Positions 27,063 through 35,232 of a stretch of DNA of 64,000 nucleotides are shown piece after piece. The stretch lies in the NCBI RefSeq assembly GCF_004214895.1, contig NZ_CP035952.1, forward strand, positions 3,668,501-3,732,500, given 5' to 3'. The notes under the pieces were generated by a model. The model saw nothing but the letters and a program-made list of their open reading frames with translations, searched no databases and was not told the DNA's origin. A program made the translations under genes and the position numbers. Origin of the DNA: Pseudomonas tructae (GTDB lineage Bacteria > Pseudomonadota > Gammaproteobacteria > Pseudomonadales > Pseudomonadaceae). Each line of letters opens with the position of its first letter. Positions within the stretch are counted from its first letter, which is position 1.

Positions 27063-27692
27063 TCAAGCCGGGCGCTGCATCAACACCAAGCGCAGCGCCA
27101 GCAACGCCAGCACACTGGCCAGTAAACGCGGCTGCAACCTGGCCATACGCCCCTGGCCACTGAAGCACCGGCTGATCACCCCGCCACAGGCCCCCAGCAG
27201 CACATGAAACAGCAGGGCAATCACGCTCAGCACCAGCCCCAGCAACAACAGTTGCTCGGCGACCGCGCCCTTGGCCGGCACCACGAACTGCGGCAAGAAC
27301 ACGATAAAGAACAACAACGCCTTGGGGTTGAGCAGGCTGTTCAGCGTGGCCGCAACGAACACCGCCACCAGTGACGTTTCCCGCCGCCCTTGCCCCTCGC
27401 CCGCCTTGCGCGGCTGCAGCAGCTTGAAGGCCATCCACAACAGATACACCGCCCCGCTGTAGCGGATGATGTCGAACGACGGCGGCCAGGCGGCGATCAG
27501 CGCGGTGACGCCGGTGGCGGTCAGCACGGTCAGGAGCAGATCGGCAACGCTGATCCCCAGCGCCGCAGCCAGCCCGCCGCGCCAGCCCATGGACAGCCCG
27601 TGGCTGATGACAAAGGCCATGTTCGGCCCCGGCGAGAGCAGCAACAGGATCACCGCGCCGGAAAAAATCAGCAGCGTTTGCATGTCGAGCAT
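27063..27692 (-). CDS. LysE family amino-acid exporter
   Basis: A 209-aa LysE/RhtB-type inner-membrane exporter. Family features are LLLSPGPNMAFVISHGLSMGWRGGLAAALGIS at residues 16-47 and LLNPKALLFFIVFLPQFV in the middle. About six hydrophobic segments are present. The substrate (amino acid or derivative) is not predictable. The ATG at 27692 has AGGAGG 6 bases upstream. Confidence 0.9.
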   Translation of the reverse strand: MLDMQTLLIFSGAVILLLLSPGPNMAFVISHGLSMGWRGGLAAALGISVADLLLTVLTATGVTALIAAWPPSFDIIRYSGAVYLLWMAFKLLQPRKAGEGQGRRETSLVAVFVAATLNSLLNPKALLFFIVFLPQFVVPAKGAVAEQLLLLGLVLSVIALLFHVLLGACGGVISRCFSGQGRMARLQPRLLASVLALLALRLVLMQRPA

Positions 27693-27803
27693 CGCAGGCC
27701 TCCTGGCTGGGTTGCGAGTCTCGACAGTAGCGGGTTTTCAGCCAGGGCAAGCACTACAGCGTGGTGAATTTATTGCGCAACAGTTCGGCACAAGGTAGAT
27801 CGC

Positions 27804-27874
27804 ATCGCGAGGCAAGCTCGCTCCCACCAGGAGGGTGTAGGCCATCCAAAGTGGGAGCGGGCTTGCCCCGCGAT
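27804..27874. repeat. REP inverted pair abutting ABC permease stop
   Basis: Facing REP units at 27804-27827 (diverged: GCGAGGCAAGCTCGC) and 27851-27874 (consensus). The last base of the right unit is the final base of the permease stop codon, so the operon transcript runs straight into the REP structure. Confidence 0.9.
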
Positions 27875-28629
27875 CAGGCGTGCACCCACCGCCGATGCAG
27901 GCCACGGGCCAGGGCATCGAGCATGAAGCCCAGCACACCGATCAACAGCACCATCGCCATCAGTTCCGAGTACGCCAGGCGGTCGCGGGTGTCGAGGATG
28001 AAATAGCCCAGCCCGGCACTGACCCCGAGCATCTCGCACGGCACCAACACAATCCACAAAATGCCAATGGCCAAACGTACACCGGTCAGCACATGGCCGA
28101 TAACCCCGGGGATGATCACCTTGCTCAGGGTTTCCCAGCGAGTCGCGCTCAAACTGCGGCTCAACTGCAACCAGCGTGGATCAAGCTGGCGCACACCGGC
28201 GGCGGTGTTGAGCAGGATCGGCCACAAGGCGGCAAACGCCAGCAGAAAGTAGATCGGCTGGTCGCCGACGCCCATCAGCATCACCACCACCGGCATCCAC
28301 GACAGCGGCGAGATCATCCGCAGGAACTGGAACGCCGGGGTGGTCGCCGCTTCAAGGTGGCGGTAGCTGCCCACCAGCAGGCCCAATGGCACACCGATGA
28401 GCAAGGCCAGCAGCAAGCCGATCAAAATGCGCTTGAGGCTGACCCAGATGTGCTCGTAGACCTCGGCCTGGCCGAGCAACTCGATCAGGCTGCTGAAGGT
28501 GGCCTGGGGCGAAAAACGCGCCGACAGGCCATCGGCCGCACCAAACAGCTGCACGCCCGCCCACCAGAGCAACAACAAGCCGACCAGGCCGGCAACGCCC
28601 AGGGCGCCATGTACTGCATGCTTACCCAT
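27874..28629 (-). CDS. ABC transporter permease, SsuC/TauC-like
   Basis: A 251-aa inner-membrane permease of the nitrate/sulfonate/taurine uptake family. It has about six hydrophobic segments and a permease EAA-type loop (EVYEHIWVSLKRILIGLLLALLIGVPLG, and later LSRSLSATRWETLSKVIIPGVIGHVLTGVRLAIGI). It pairs with the overlapping substrate-binding protein and ATPase genes. Its ATG at 28629 overlaps the stop of the binding-protein gene (ATGA). Confidence 0.92.
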   Translation of the reverse strand: MGKHAVHGALGVAGLVGLLLLWWAGVQLFGAADGLSARFSPQATFSSLIELLGQAEVYEHIWVSLKRILIGLLLALLIGVPLGLLVGSYRHLEAATTPAFQFLRMISPLSWMPVVVMLMGVGDQPIYFLLAFAALWPILLNTAAGVRQLDPRWLQLSRSLSATRWETLSKVIIPGVIGHVLTGVRLAIGILWIVLVPCEMLGVSAGLGYFILDTRDRLAYSELMAMVLLIGVLGFMLDALARGLHRRWVHA

Positions 28630-29828
28630 CAGATCGCAAACTCCTCGCTACGCTCGAAGCTCTCGGGCAAGCCGAAGGCCTTGAGCCCTCCTACCGCTTC
28701 GATACTGTTGCGCACGAAGCGGTCGTCGACCAGATCGCGGGCGGTGTGTTGCGGGTCGAGGCCGGCGAGAAAACCTTTGTCGCCTTCGATCAGGGTGTTC
28801 TGCAGGCGGCGCACCAGCTCTTCGGTGTAACTGGGGAACGGGTATGGCTGAAAATCGATGCGTTGCTCGTCCCACTGCCCGTGCTGGATCGCACCGCTGG
28901 CCACATAGGCTTCGCGGTCCTGCGCTGTTGGCGCCAGCACTTTGCTCAGTACTTGAGGCGTGTGCGGGGTATAGCGATTAGGGCCGGCTTTGGACAGCAG
29001 CGCGGCGGCTTCTGCGCGGTGATCGCGGGTCCACAGCTGGGCCTTGACGATGGCGTTGACCACCTTCTGCGACCACTGCGGGCGGTTGTTCAGGTCATGC
29101 TCGTGCATGAACACCACACAGCAGGCATGGTTGCGCCAGATGTCGCCGGTAAAGCGCTGCACGCGGCCGACCTTGAGGTCTTCGGCCAGGGCGTTGAACG
29201 GCTCGGCGACGATATAGCCGGCGATACGCTTGCTGGCCAGGGCCGGCGGCATGTCCGACGGTGGCAGCACCACCAGGTTGACCTCGTTGGCGGCAAGCTG
29301 GGCCGTAGTGGCTTTGGATACAGGAGTCAGGCCGTGGTCAAGGAACAGTTGCTGGACCACCACGTTATGGATCGAATACCAGAACGGAATGGCCACGCTC
29401 TGCCCGCCCAGTTGCTTGACCTCGGTGATGCCCGGGGCCACGGTCAGGCCCGAGCCGCCGACATGGTTCCAGGCCACCACCTTGGCCGGCACCTTGCTGC
29501 CGTAACGGGCCCAGACGGTCATCGGCGACAGCAGGTGAATGACGTTGACCTGCCCGGAGATGAACGCCTCGATCACCTGCGCCCAACTGCGCAACAGCAC
29601 CGGGCGCTCGGCCTTGATGCCCTCGGCCTCGAACAGGCCATTGTTGTGCGCCACCAGCAACGGCGTGGCGTCGGTGATCGGCAGGTAGCCGATGCGCACC
29701 GGCGCATCCGGCTCACTGGCCGCGCGCGCTTGCAGGCTGCTGAGCAGCGGCATGGCGCCACCTGCTGTCAGCAAGGCGCTGAGTTTGATGAAGTCACGAC
29801 GAGTGTGAGTGAAGTCGTCCAGGCACAT
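28629..29828 (-). CDS. ABC transporter periplasmic binding protein, SsuA/NrtA-like, Tat signal
   Basis: A 399-aa solute-binding protein of the SsuA/NrtA/CmpA group. It begins with a twin-arginine signal: THTRRDFIKLSALLTAGGAMPLLSSLQARA. The mature protein starts with RIGYLPITDATPLLVAHNNGLFEAEGI, the classic opening of this family. Sulfonate, nitrate, bicarbonate or other small anion binding cannot be separated by eye. The Tat signal suggests folding in the cytoplasm before export. Its start lies inside the 3' end of the ATPase gene (35-base overlap). Confidence 0.92.
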   Translation of the reverse strand: MCLDDFTHTRRDFIKLSALLTAGGAMPLLSSLQARAASEPDAPVRIGYLPITDATPLLVAHNNGLFEAEGIKAERPVLLRSWAQVIEAFISGQVNVIHLLSPMTVWARYGSKVPAKVVAWNHVGGSGLTVAPGITEVKQLGGQSVAIPFWYSIHNVVVQQLFLDHGLTPVSKATTAQLAANEVNLVVLPPSDMPPALASKRIAGYIVAEPFNALAEDLKVGRVQRFTGDIWRNHACCVVFMHEHDLNNRPQWSQKVVNAIVKAQLWTRDHRAEAAALLSKAGPNRYTPHTPQVLSKVLAPTAQDREAYVASGAIQHGQWDEQRIDFQPYPFPSYTEELVRRLQNTLIEGDKGFLAGLDPQHTARDLVDDRFVRNSIEAVGGLKAFGLPESFERSEEFAI

Positions 29829-30642
29829 GGGCAGTCTCCGGCGGCAGCGGCATAGGTTGGGAATCAGGTTCGGGTGTGCGGCTGGCCCGCCGAAGGGTTT
29901 TGAGTATGTCGATGCGCAGCGCGCCCAGTTCCTCGACCCGCTGCTCGCGCGGCTGCGGCAGGTCGATGTGCCATCGGCCGAGGGTGCGCGCCGGGTGGTT
30001 GCCCAGTAGCAGCACGCGATCGGACAACAGCAGGGCTTCGTCGATATCGTGGGTAATCAGGATGGCTGCGGTGTTGTGCCGGGCAATCAGTTGCAGCAGC
30101 AGTTGCTGCATGTCGGCGCGGGTCACTTCATCCAGCGCGCCAAACGGCTCATCGAGCAACAACACCTGGGGCTGGCGAGCCAGGCAGCGGGCCAGCGCGG
30201 TGCGCTGCGCCATGCCACCGGAGAGCTGCGCCGGGTACTGTTCGCGGGCGTGCTGCAGGCCGACCGCCTCGATCGCCTGGTCGATACGTGCCCGCCGTTC
30301 ACTGGCAGCCAGCTTGGGCTGGCGGGCGAAATCCAGGCCGAAGGCGACGTTGCTTTCCAGGCTCAGCCAGGGCAGCAGGCTGGGGTCCTGGAACGCCACC
30401 GCCAAGCGTGGATGCGGGCCTTGCAGCGGCTCGCCGAGCAGGCTCACGCTACCGCTGCGCGGCTGTTGCAGACCGGCCAGCACCCGCAGCAGGCTGGACT
30501 TTCCGACGCCGCTGGGGCCGAGGATGGTAATGACTTCCCCCGGCGCCAGTTGCAGGTCAAAGCCTTCCAGTACGCTTTGCCAGCCTTGCTCGCGAGGGTA
30601 GCCAAGGCTGATGCCACGCGCCTCGAGCAGCACCTCGCTCAT
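29794..30642 (-). CDS. ABC transporter ATPase, SsuB/TauB-like
   Basis: A 282-aa ATP-binding subunit. Walker A is GPSGVGKSS, the Q-loop is AVAFQDPSLLPWLS, the signature is LSGGMAQRTALARCLA, Walker B is VLLLDEPFGALDE, and the switch His is in ILITHDIDEAL. The LLPW and THDxxEA forms are typical of sulfonate/nitrate/taurine importers. The ATG overlaps the stop of the flavoenzyme gene (ATGA). The C-terminal 30 residues are Pro- and Ser-rich and overlap the start of the next gene. Confidence 0.95.
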   Translation of the reverse strand: MSEVLLEARGISLGYPREQGWQSVLEGFDLQLAPGEVITILGPSGVGKSSLLRVLAGLQQPRSGSVSLLGEPLQGPHPRLAVAFQDPSLLPWLSLESNVAFGLDFARQPKLAASERRARIDQAIEAVGLQHAREQYPAQLSGGMAQRTALARCLARQPQVLLLDEPFGALDEVTRADMQQLLLQLIARHNTAAILITHDIDEALLLSDRVLLLGNHPARTLGRWHIDLPQPREQRVEELGALRIDILKTLRRASRTPEPDSQPMPLPPETAHVPGRLHSHSS

Positions 30643-31700
30643 GCTGCTGGCGCCTGGCGTTGCAGCTCGGCGCGCAGTTGCACAAGGCTCGGGGTGACGA
30701 TCGGCACGAAGGCCGACTCACGCCAGCGCCGGGCAAACCCTGCGCCATGCGCGCTCAGATAGGCCTTGCCACCGCTGGCCTGCAACTCCAGCTGCACGGC
30801 ATCGGCGGCGGTTTCCGCCAGGGTGATGCGCAGCTTGAACAAGGCTGCCGGCTGGGTCAGAAAGCGCCCGTCGAGCAGGCCCGTTTTCAGCTCGCTGACG
30901 GTGTTTTCCAGGCGCTCGCGCAGCACCTGCAGCGCCTCGCCGAGGAACGAGCGCATACCTTGCAGGTGCGCCTCGACCTCGCTCAGGGCACGGCGCGCCA
31001 GGCCGATGGCCATGCCGCATTGCAGGCCCAGGAACGACGGCCGCACCGCCGGCAGAAACTGCTTGGCGTTGTCGTGCAGCAACCAGTCGCGGCTGATCGA
31101 CACCTGATCGAAACTCAAGGCAGCGGTGTTGCTCGACTGCAGGCCCATCAGTTGCAGGTCATCGGAGCGGCTCAGCCCGCTGGCGTTGTCCGGGATAGCC
31201 AGGACGAACGGCGCAGCGCCCTCCTCTTCGATCGCGGCAGCGACCACAAAACCGCCCTGGCGCAGGTTGGTGACCCAGTGCAGGCGACCGGCGAGGGTCC
31301 AGCCCTGGTGATCACGCAGGCCCTTGACCTGCAGCGCTTCGATGCCCGACAGGTACTTCATGGCGTTGGACAGCCCCGTGGCACCGGCCAGATTGCCGCT
31401 GAGCAAGTCCGCCAGCAGGCGCTCGCGCAGCCCGGTGTTGGGGCTGTGCAGCAGGTATTCGATAAAGGCGCGCTGGCCCCAGAACACGAAGGCGGCGGCC
31501 AGGGAATGGCTGGCGACCTGGGCCAGCGTCTCGACCGCGTCGGCGACCGTGCCGCCGCTGCCGCCCTGGGCCGGGTCGATACCCACGCGCAGTACCTGCG
31601 CCGCCGCCAGTTGCCCCAGCACCGCCTGCGGGTCGCAGTGACCCTGGTCGAGGGCTTCGGCCTGAGCATCCAGCCAGGTGACCAATGCGGGATCGAGCAT
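30639..31700 (-). CDS. Acyl-CoA dehydrogenase-like flavoenzyme
   Basis: A 353-aa protein of the acyl-CoA dehydrogenase superfamily. It has the N-terminal helical domain (VLGQLAAAQVLRVGIDPAQGGSGG), a middle beta domain (GWTLAGRLHWVTNLRQGGFVVAAA) and a C-terminal helical domain (GGKAYLSAHGAGFARRWRES). The catalytic Glu of true dehydrogenases is not evident. Its placement in an SsuABC-like operon recalls the SfnB/DszC branch, flavin-dependent oxygenases in sulfur acquisition. It is shorter than those proteins (about 400 aa). Oxygenase activity is inference. Confidence 0.82.
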   Translation of the reverse strand: MLDPALVTWLDAQAEALDQGHCDPQAVLGQLAAAQVLRVGIDPAQGGSGGTVADAVETLAQVASHSLAAAFVFWGQRAFIEYLLHSPNTGLRERLLADLLSGNLAGATGLSNAMKYLSGIEALQVKGLRDHQGWTLAGRLHWVTNLRQGGFVVAAAIEEEGAAPFVLAIPDNASGLSRSDDLQLMGLQSSNTAALSFDQVSISRDWLLHDNAKQFLPAVRPSFLGLQCGMAIGLARRALSEVEAHLQGMRSFLGEALQVLRERLENTVSELKTGLLDGRFLTQPAALFKLRITLAETAADAVQLELQASGGKAYLSAHGAGFARRWRESAFVPIVTPSLVQLRAELQRQAPAA

Positions 31701-31750
31701 AGCGTTACTCCTTTAAAAAATGCGCCAGCACAGGCTGGCGCCAAGGGTCA

Positions 31751-32308
31751 TCAGGCCGAAGGCTGCCAGCGGTACTTGCTCAGCTCGTCATTGAGCGGCG
31801 TTTGGGCGAACACATTAGCAAAATTGCACAGGGTAGCCAGACTCACGCCGAGGATCACTTCAAGGGCGTGACCTTCGCTGTAGCCCGCCTCACGGAAGGC
31901 GCCATAGCCGGCTTCGCTGACATTGCCACGAGTGGCGATCACTTCGCGGGTGAACGCGGCCAGGGCTTCGAGCTTGTCTTGCGGCAGTTCGCCCTTGGCG
32001 CGCAGGGCATCGACCACCTCCTGCGGCAGCTTGGCCTTGTTCAAGGCCACGGCGGTGTGGCCGGCCACGCAAAAGTCGCAGCCATGGTGGGTGGCGGCCA
32101 CCAGTTGCACCACCTCGCGCTCGGCCAGGCTTAGCTCGGCCTTGCCGTTGAGGGCCGACACCGTGACGTAGGTTTCCAGCGCCGCCGGGGCGTTGGCCAG
32201 CACGCCGAGCAGGTTGGGAATGAAGCCTGAGGCCTTCTGGGCGTTTTCCAGGTAAGGACGGGCAGCCTCTGGGGCGCTTTGCAGTGTATGGACAGTGACA
32301 CGCGACAT
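31751..32308 (-). CDS. Carboxymuconolactone decarboxylase / AhpD-like protein
   Basis: A 185-aa protein of the CMD/AhpD family. It carries the peroxidase-type motif CDFCVAGHTAVALNKA, with the CxxC pair and following His, within a helical bundle. AhpD proteins reduce peroxides with their CxxC thiols. Here it may protect against by-products of the flavoenzyme encoded next to it (inference). The ATG at 32308 has AGGAG 8 bases upstream; a longer form from 32341 is unlikely. It is the first gene of the five-gene cluster and is divergent from the AraC regulator. Confidence 0.88.
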   Translation of the reverse strand: MSRVTVHTLQSAPEAARPYLENAQKASGFIPNLLGVLANAPAALETYVTVSALNGKAELSLAEREVVQLVAATHHGCDFCVAGHTAVALNKAKLPQEVVDALRAKGELPQDKLEALAAFTREVIATRGNVSEAGYGAFREAGYSEGHALEVILGVSLATLCNFANVFAQTPLNDELSKYRWQPSA

Positions 32309-32414
32309 GGAGTGGACTCCTGCTGACTGAGGGTGTGCCACAAGTCTGTTGGTTATAAGAATTACCTGCCATATTCTGCAGTCGCTATTACTTGCTCCTG
32401 AGTCTTTTCATTAG

Positions 32415-33326
32415 ATGATTTCGTCCAGCCCCCTCGTCGATTGGTTATTAGAAAGCCTTGAGCTAGACGCCAGCCTGTTCCATGTCGGGCGTTATTGCGG
32501 CGGCTGGCACGCCAGCACCCACGGCCTGGCCCGGGCCAGTTTTCACCTGGTCGTCCAGGGCCATTGCTGGCTGCATATCGACGGCCAGGCCGAAGCCATT
32601 CGCCTGCAGGCTGGCGATGCAGTGTTCTTGCTGCGCGACTTCAACTATCGACTGTCCAACGCCGCGGACTGCGAGCTGGCCCAACAACAACCGCGCCAGG
32701 TCATGCAGCCGCTGGACAGTGAAGCCACAGATGGCGTGGGCCTGGTGTGCGGGTTCTTCCACTTTCAGCCGGGCTTGTCGTCGCTGATCATCGAAGGCCT
32801 GGACGACTGGATCATCCTGCGCGCCGGTGACCCGGCGCTCAGTGCTGCGCGGGCGCTGTTCGAGCTGATCCTTGCCGAGTGCCAGCGCCTGCCGGCGCCC
32901 TCCTCGGCCTTGCTCGAACGTTTGAGCCATCTGCTGTTTCTATATGTGCTGCGCCAGCGCGTCAGTGACGATCAGGGTATCCGTGGCCTGGTGGCACTGG
33001 CGCGCCACGGCAACTTTGCCAGTCTGCTCGAACAGTTGATCGAACACCCCGAGCAGCCCTGGTCGCTGGAAAGCATGGCGGCATGCACCGGGCTTTCGCG
33101 TTCGGCGTTCTTCAAACGCTTCAGCGAGCTGGCCGGGCAATCCCCGGGGCAGGTATTGCTGGCCCTGCGCATGCGCCATGCCTGCCAGTTACTCAAGGCC
33201 AACAACACCGTAGAACAGGTGTGCGCGGCCGTGGGTTACCAGTCGATTGCCGCCTTCACCCGCGCCTTCAGCAAGGCCGTCGGGGTGCAGCCGGGGGCGT
33301 ATCGGCGCCAGCATGAGGGACGCTGA
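32415..33326 (+). CDS. AraC-family regulator with cupin-like sensor
   Basis: A 303-aa regulator. The N-terminal half is a cupin-like ligand domain (ASFHLVVQGHCWLHIDGQAEAIRLQAGDAVFLL). The C-terminal half has the two AraC helix-turn-helix motifs (WSLESMAACTGLSRSAFFKRFSELAGQSPGQVL and VEQVCAAVGYQSIAAFTRAFSKAVGVQPGAYRR). It is divergent from the AhpD-flavoenzyme-ABC cluster across 106 bp and is its probable regulator. Confidence 0.92.
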   Translation: MISSSPLVDWLLESLELDASLFHVGRYCGGWHASTHGLARASFHLVVQGHCWLHIDGQAEAIRLQAGDAVFLLRDFNYRLSNAADCELAQQQPRQVMQPLDSEATDGVGLVCGFFHFQPGLSSLIIEGLDDWIILRAGDPALSAARALFELILAECQRLPAPSSALLERLSHLLFLYVLRQRVSDDQGIRGLVALARHGNFASLLEQLIEHPEQPWSLESMAACTGLSRSAFFKRFSELAGQSPGQVLLALRMRHACQLLKANNTVEQVCAAVGYQSIAAFTRAFSKAVGVQPGAYRRQHEGR

Positions 33327-33360
33327 GGTAAACGACACGGCACAGATCATCGCGGAGCCT

Positions 33361-33384
33361 GTGGGAGCGGGCTTGCCCCGCGAT
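33361..33384 (+). repeat. Single REP unit
   Basis: One consensus unit, GTGGGAGCGGGCTTGCCCCG followed by CGAT, lies between the convergent ends of the AraC and DUF1428 genes. Confidence 0.85.
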
Positions 33385-33388
33385 CAAC

Positions 33389-33742
33389 CTACACATCCAC
33401 CAAAATCCTGAAGCCACCAAAAATCATCCGCATGCCATCAAACGGCATCGGATTCTTGTCCGGCTGCAAGCGCGGGTCCTGCATCATCTTCTGCATCCCC
33501 GCATCGCGCACCTCGCGCGACGGCCAGAGGATCCAGGAGAACACCACCGTCTCATCGTCCTTGAGCTTCACGGCCATGGGGAACGAGGTGATCTTGCCAT
33601 CCGGCACATCATCGCCCCAGCACTCGATCACCTTCAAAGCGCCGCACTCCTTGAACACCACGGCAGCGGCTTCGGCGTGCTGTTTGAAGGTGTCACGGTT
33701 GGCGGTGGGAACTGCGAGGACGAAACCGTCTACATAGGACAT
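33389..33742 (-). CDS. DUF1428 family protein
   Basis: A 117-aa small cytoplasmic protein of the DUF1428 family, a dimeric alpha-beta barrel fold. It begins MSYVDGFVLAVPTANRD and includes ALKVIECWGDDVPDGKITSFPMAVKLKDDETVVFSWILWPSRE (in two parts) and ends PFDGMRMIFGGFRILVDV, all typical. The function is unknown. It is a single gene with a REP unit just after its stop. Confidence 0.92.
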   Translation of the reverse strand: MSYVDGFVLAVPTANRDTFKQHAEAAAVVFKECGALKVIECWGDDVPDGKITSFPMAVKLKDDETVVFSWILWPSREVRDAGMQKMMQDPRLQPDKNPMPFDGMRMIFGGFRILVDV

Positions 33743-33855
33743 GGGAATACTCCTGCCTTTGGGGTGTGCAGGATGGTCGATTGGGCGGGGGGTGGATCGA
33801 CAGGCCAGCGCGCAGGTCCGACAGGTGGTTATTGCTCGTCATGCAGCAAGGCTGA

Positions 33856-34050
33856 CAACACCGCTTCACAGGCCATGGGTGGGAGCGGGCTTGCCCCGCG
33901 ATGAGCAGGGCAATCTACTCAACTCTTGATTGCGTGATGACGGCAAGGTGTAGGCCGCAAGGCTGGTGGCGCCCTTGAGATCGAGCGCCGCCCGCGCGGC
34001 GCATCGCGGGTCAAGCCCGCTCCCACCCATGGCCTGTGAGAGCGGTGTTG
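33856..34050 (-). repeat. Composite REP-bounded repeat, copy 1
   Basis: A structure of about 195 bp, bounded by inverted arms of 47-48 bases (33856-33902 and 34003-34050). Each arm holds one REP unit (33879-33902 and 34003-34026) plus the flank CAACACCGC...CAGGCCATGG. Read on the minus strand the interior runs GCGCCGCGCGGGCGGCGCTC, GATCTCAAGGGCGCCACCAG, CCTTGCGGC and so on. The same order of blocks is found on the plus strand at 58476-58687. It fills the 309-bp gap between the DUF1428 gene and the possible nuclease gene. No protein is evident in it. Confidence 0.85.
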
Positions 34051-34051
34051 A

Positions 34052-34525
34052 TCACAACGCCCACATCCGCACCAGTGCAAATCCAAGGTCCACGCTGACA
34101 CACTGCCCATCCACCCACTCGTCCTCACGAAGGCGCCGCCCGGTAGTGGTTTCCCGCTCACCGTTGGCGATGACCAGGACGAACAAGCGGGTCGGGCACT
34201 CGAATGATCGCAGCCGATCGACGTCCGCCCGCACCGACCAGTCGCCTTCCAGGCATTTGGCTTGCGACAGATCGCCCAGGCATTTGATCTCGGCAACCAT
34301 GGTCGGCGAGCCGCTGCCATCCAAGGCATAAAGGTCAGCTTTGCGCCGGTCGCCGATTGGCAGTTCTGTCCAGATTTCAATGCCATCTTCGAACCAGGCG
34401 TGGAGACTGATCTCGGCCTGTATCCAGTGTTCGCGGCAACTGTTCAACTGCACGACCTGCTCAAGTTTCTTTTCCATGCGGCGAAAAGCATGTTCGAACA
34501 AAGCCAGCCATTGAGGTGTGTCCAT
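34052..34525 (-). CDS. Possible PD-(D/E)XK nuclease-like protein
   Basis: A 157-aa cytoplasmic protein that I cannot assign to a named family. It has the pattern of a PD-(D/E)XK nuclease core: an Asp in RRKADLYALDGSG, then a strand MVAEIKCLGD giving Glu-x-Lys, then a helix with SVRADVDRLRSF, followed by a strand RLFVLVIANGER. The N-terminus is a helical segment (MDTPQWLALFEHAFRRMEKKLEQVVQ). The ATG at 34525 has GGGAG 8 bases upstream; codons further upstream are unlikely to be coding. It lies downstream of the isochorismatase-like gene and ends at the edge of the composite REP repeat. Nuclease activity is a hypothesis from pattern only. Confidence 0.65.
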   Translation of the reverse strand: MDTPQWLALFEHAFRRMEKKLEQVVQLNSCREHWIQAEISLHAWFEDGIEIWTELPIGDRRKADLYALDGSGSPTMVAEIKCLGDLSQAKCLEGDWSVRADVDRLRSFECPTRLFVLVIANGERETTTGRRLREDEWVDGQCVSVDLGFALVRMWAL

Positions 34526-34598
34526 TGTGTACTCCCTGTACAGAACGTCTGGATCGTGGGGCAAGCCCACAGTTAATAATGCTTCATACGGTAGAAAC

Positions 34599-35078
34599 TC
34601 ACCGATCAAGATCGGCCAGAATCTCTGCTCTTGTCGTGACCTGGCGAAAATGATGCTTCCACAGATCAATGCCCAACCGACCGGACCTGTCCAGCGACGA
34701 GCCCACCGTCAGATCGGTCACCAGGGTCGGCGAAAGCCCTGCATCGAACAGCGCAAAGCCTGCGGCGAGTACGCAGGTTTCAGTCTGGATGCCACACACC
34801 AGCACGCGCTCAACGCCCAGTTGCTTGATGTACTCGATGGTTTCCACGCTCTGCCCGTAGCCGTGCTTGATAAACACCCGGTCGGCCTCGACCAGGCTCT
34901 CGTCTTCGGCCGCCGGATGCCAGCCCAGTTGTTTTTCAAACGGGGTTACCCGCTCATCATGCAACTCGACCGAGGCGATGGTCAGGATCCTCTCTGACAG
35001 GGCCCGTACACCATCGACCAGCCACTCGGGCGGGCTGAACGTGGATTGGACATCAACGATAAGCAAAACCTGGCGCAT
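34599..35078 (-). CDS. Isochorismatase-like cysteine hydrolase
   Basis: A 159-aa cysteine hydrolase of the isochorismatase-like family. The catalytic triad elements are Asp in LLIVDVQSTF, Lys in RVFIKHGYG, and the nucleophile Cys in LVCGIQTETCVLAAGFALFDAG. Substrates in the family include nicotinamide and other amides; the substrate here is unknown. The ATG at 35078 starts the conserved MRQVLLIVDVQ. It is followed on the same strand, after 73 bp, by the possible nuclease gene. Confidence 0.9.
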   Translation of the reverse strand: MRQVLLIVDVQSTFSPPEWLVDGVRALSERILTIASVELHDERVTPFEKQLGWHPAAEDESLVEADRVFIKHGYGQSVETIEYIKQLGVERVLVCGIQTETCVLAAGFALFDAGLSPTLVTDLTVGSSLDRSGRLGIDLWKHHFRQVTTRAEILADLDR

Positions 35079-35232
35079 AAACCTCTCTCTCGCACTTACC
35101 AATGGTGCAGAGTATATCGACTTGGTACGGATGATTGGCCCTTTGCCGTGCTGCGCGACTGCCACAGAACTTTTCTTTGTTTATCGGTCTATTGGGATAC
35201 GCCCAATCGTCACGCAGAGGTTGTCTTGGTTC

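Noticed and set aside
30639..31700. Fatty-acid beta-oxidation dehydrogenase
   Set aside because: No beta-oxidation partner genes are nearby, the catalytic Glu is not evident, and the gene overlaps an SsuABC-like importer gene.
33856..34050. CRISPR array or insertion sequence
   Set aside because: The repeats are only two facing REP units with unique interior sequence, and no transposase or spacer pattern is present.
34526..34543. GTGTACTCCCTGTACAG as a second LexA2 box
   Set aside because: The two GTAC halves are separated by five bases instead of four and are direct repeats, not the LexA2 palindrome, and part of the match is the ribosome site of the gene.
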